Part shown: one piece after another, positions 62,380-64,000 of the stretch
Layout: each line of letters starts with the position of its first letter
How positions within the stretch are numbered: the stretch's first letter is position 1
Assembly (NCBI GenBank): GCA_028023455.1
Contig: JAQFVV010012400.1
Location: 12,653,748-12,717,747 of the forward strand
Direction: 5' to 3'
Source of the DNA: Epiperipatus broadwayi
Lineage: Eukaryota; Onychophora; Udeonychophora; Euonychophora; Peripatidae
Length of the DNA: 64,000 bases
Translations under genes and position numbers: made by a program
Notes under the pieces: model-generated
What the model was told of the DNA's origin: nothing
Database searches by the model: none
The model's input: the letters and a program-made list of their open reading frames with translations, nothing else

Positions 62380-62435
62380 ATATATGTATACCATTACAAT
62401 ATATGTACCCATCTAATCTCCAAGTATATATATAT

Positions 62436-63950
62436 TGTAACGGTATATAAAAATGCCGTTACATTATTTTAAAACTAAAATAAAAAGATCGTGAATAAAA
62501 ATTGATTTATTAAAATGAAAAAAAAAACTTAACTTAAAAACTGAAAATTAAAAGTTGTGTAACATATATATAGATCGCACAGATAGGAAACTTTGAAGGC
62601 TTTTAAAAATAAAAGCATTTGAAAGTATTTTTTTTTTGTAAAAAAAAAGTAAAAATATAAAGATTGATATTTTAAAAATAGAAATAATGTTGATTTCTAT
62701 AGTCTTAGAAAATGGAAATGATTCTCTTATTAATTAAATGATTGTTCAAAAGCAAGCTAACTCGTGAGGCATGTAAAATAAATTAAATGGTCAGATAAGA
62801 GAATACAAAGGAATTAAATGACCAATGCAAACACGAAAATGACAGCACGGACCATAACTGAAACACGAATGGATTAGTGACATCTTGCTCATTGAATCTC
62901 AAGATCTGATGATAAGAGGCCAAGAGAAATATAAAAGCAAAATGATTATTATAATTGTTATCTGAGAGCTGACTATGAATATGTCATTATAACTGGCTAT
63001 ATTGCAGATTTTCATGATGTGGAAGTCTGCAATAAGTTTTATTTTCCGGACAACCAGCTGAGGCCTCGGGATGACAGTTCCTGACCAAATGAATGGCAAA
63101 TAATGGTTTCATTTCAAAGAATGACAAAATCTACAAAAGTGATCACGAAGACGGATCCCTAAAATCTGCTCAATCCGTAACGTATGAACTCTAGTGTCTA
63201 TTTAATAAGAACTTTCCTAAAAATTGCAATTAATTAATAGCTGAAAATAAGAACTCTTATCTGATTTAAAAATGCAAAATCAATTATTAATATTTTTTTA
63301 TGTGGATGTTTAAGCAATCATTTCCATTTCATTTTTTTTGTGTGTGTATATTATGTTCTAATTAAAAGTTACGTTAACGTTGGGAGGGTTCGATTTCATT
63401 ACCTGATATGTATGTGTTTTGCTGTCAGTTGCTTCACTTACCCCTTTGAATGACTCGATTTGTTTTCGGGAAAACTTCTTTTAAGGGGTGAATGACTCGA
63501 TTTGTTTTCGGGAAAACTTCGTATGGGAAGAACCGTTAGTAGCACATGCGTCTCGGTAAAATAGAAATTCACCCTCAGAAATATCCATCTGTGCAGTTTA
63601 TTTAAGTAGTAATGTGAATTTAAATTTAAAAAAATTATTAATGTAAAATCTAAAATAAATTTATTCAATTTTAAATGTGCGTTAATAAAAAAATCTATTT
63701 GTGTGTTAATTACTGGCAGTGGCTTATTTTATTTATTTTTTTATATTGAAATATAATTGGATAAGAATTTATATTATATTAATCTCTGCTACTCCTTGAG
63801 CTAGTGGCAAGGGCAAATGGTCAATAAAAGAAGAGTTGGATTTTTAACAGCCCGTATCTGCCTACTTTATAAATTTTTCTAGGTTCGAATGGCCTAGATG
63901 GCGCCCTGTCGGCAGATACTTTATGAGAACAATTTCAGTGACTGTTAAAA
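62436..63950 (+). mobile_element. LTR-like unit H (5' LTR of an element leaving the window)
   Basis: Starts TGTAACGG after ATAT (62432-62435). Its first 28 nt fold into an 11-bp hairpin. The 3' part (63790-63950) matches the ends of E1 and E2: TGGTCAATAAAAG with AATAAA at 63823, CCTACTTTATAAATTTTTCT, then AGGTTCGAATGGCC. It ends GACTGTTAAAA, immediately followed by TGGCTGCCCA. The middle does not obviously match E. The left boundary is inferred. Frames at 62899 and 63438 (minus) show no domain. Confidence 0.55.
63448..63520 (+). repeat. Two-copy 42-bp tandem repeat in H
   Basis: A 31-bp block beginning GAATGACTCGATTTGTTTTC is repeated exactly at 63448-63478 and 63490-63520, period 42. Confidence 0.9.
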
Positions 63951-64000
63951 TGGCTGCCCAGCATGTTGCATGATGTTTAATAAACCTCGAGTACCTTGAA
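63951..64000 (+). other. Primer-binding-like motif and leader start of H
   Basis: TGGCTGCCCAGCATGTTGCA directly abuts the LTR end. The following ATGTTTAATAAACC resembles the D leader (TTTAATAAACC near 56830). The element interior continues past the window. Confidence 0.5.

Overview
This is a eukaryotic, very AT-rich window (by eye roughly 25-30% GC). It has TATA boxes, AATAAA signals, splice-like sites and long microsatellites, and no bacterial-style operons. Most of it is layered transposable-element debris around one intact protein gene. Multi-kilobase LTRs on Ty3/gypsy elements, a Penelope-like relic, a LINE and the base composition would suit an AT-rich invertebrate. Freshwater planarians carry giant gypsy elements of this sort (the Burro type), but the species cannot be fixed from sequence alone.

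Layout, left to right. 0.7-1.8 kb: foldback and short dispersed repeats. 2.7-3.9 kb: a broken Penelope-like element with RT and GIY-YIG traces. 4.47-8.77 kb: a decayed Ty3/gypsy element with two 276-bp LTRs. 11.8-12.4 kb: a minisatellite of exactly twelve 47-bp units. 14.3-16.4 kb: a 5'-truncated LINE on the minus strand. 20.17-25.18 kb: repeat A, a 5-kb unit with a TATA promoter, a poly(A) signal and a (TAT)n tract. 25.18-28.24 kb: solo LTR E1, interrupted by a hairpin MITE. 28.26-29.16 kb: a tandem duplication. 29.49-29.96 kb: a full-length foldback element. 30.35-32.76 kb: an intact 804-codon gene with coiled coil, ankyrin and ARM-like regions, the best candidate for a living gene.

33.55-50.34 kb: element C, a 16.8-kb gypsy element with 2.3-2.6 kb LTRs. 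Its leader holds B, a diverged relative of repeat A, followed by broken gag-PR-RT-RNaseH-IN. A tRNA-derived SINE sits in the 5' LTR only. 50.36-51.77 kb: LTR-like unit G with TATA box and splice donor. 51.94-54.15 kb: E2, an inverted relative of E1. 54.15-62.38 kb: element D, with two closely matching 2.64-kb LTRs and gag but no pol (a TR-GAG-like non-autonomous element). 62.44 kb to the end: LTR-like unit H, with its primer-binding-like motif at 63,951 and its interior beyond the window.

How the parts relate. The LTR-bearing families C, D, E, G and H all abut ATAT, and C, D, E2 and H share a TGGC(T/A)-type motif at or just after the LTR end. This suggests related integration and priming machinery. 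Insertions present in one copy and absent from its duplicate (the SINE in C, the MITE in E1) give a relative order of events.
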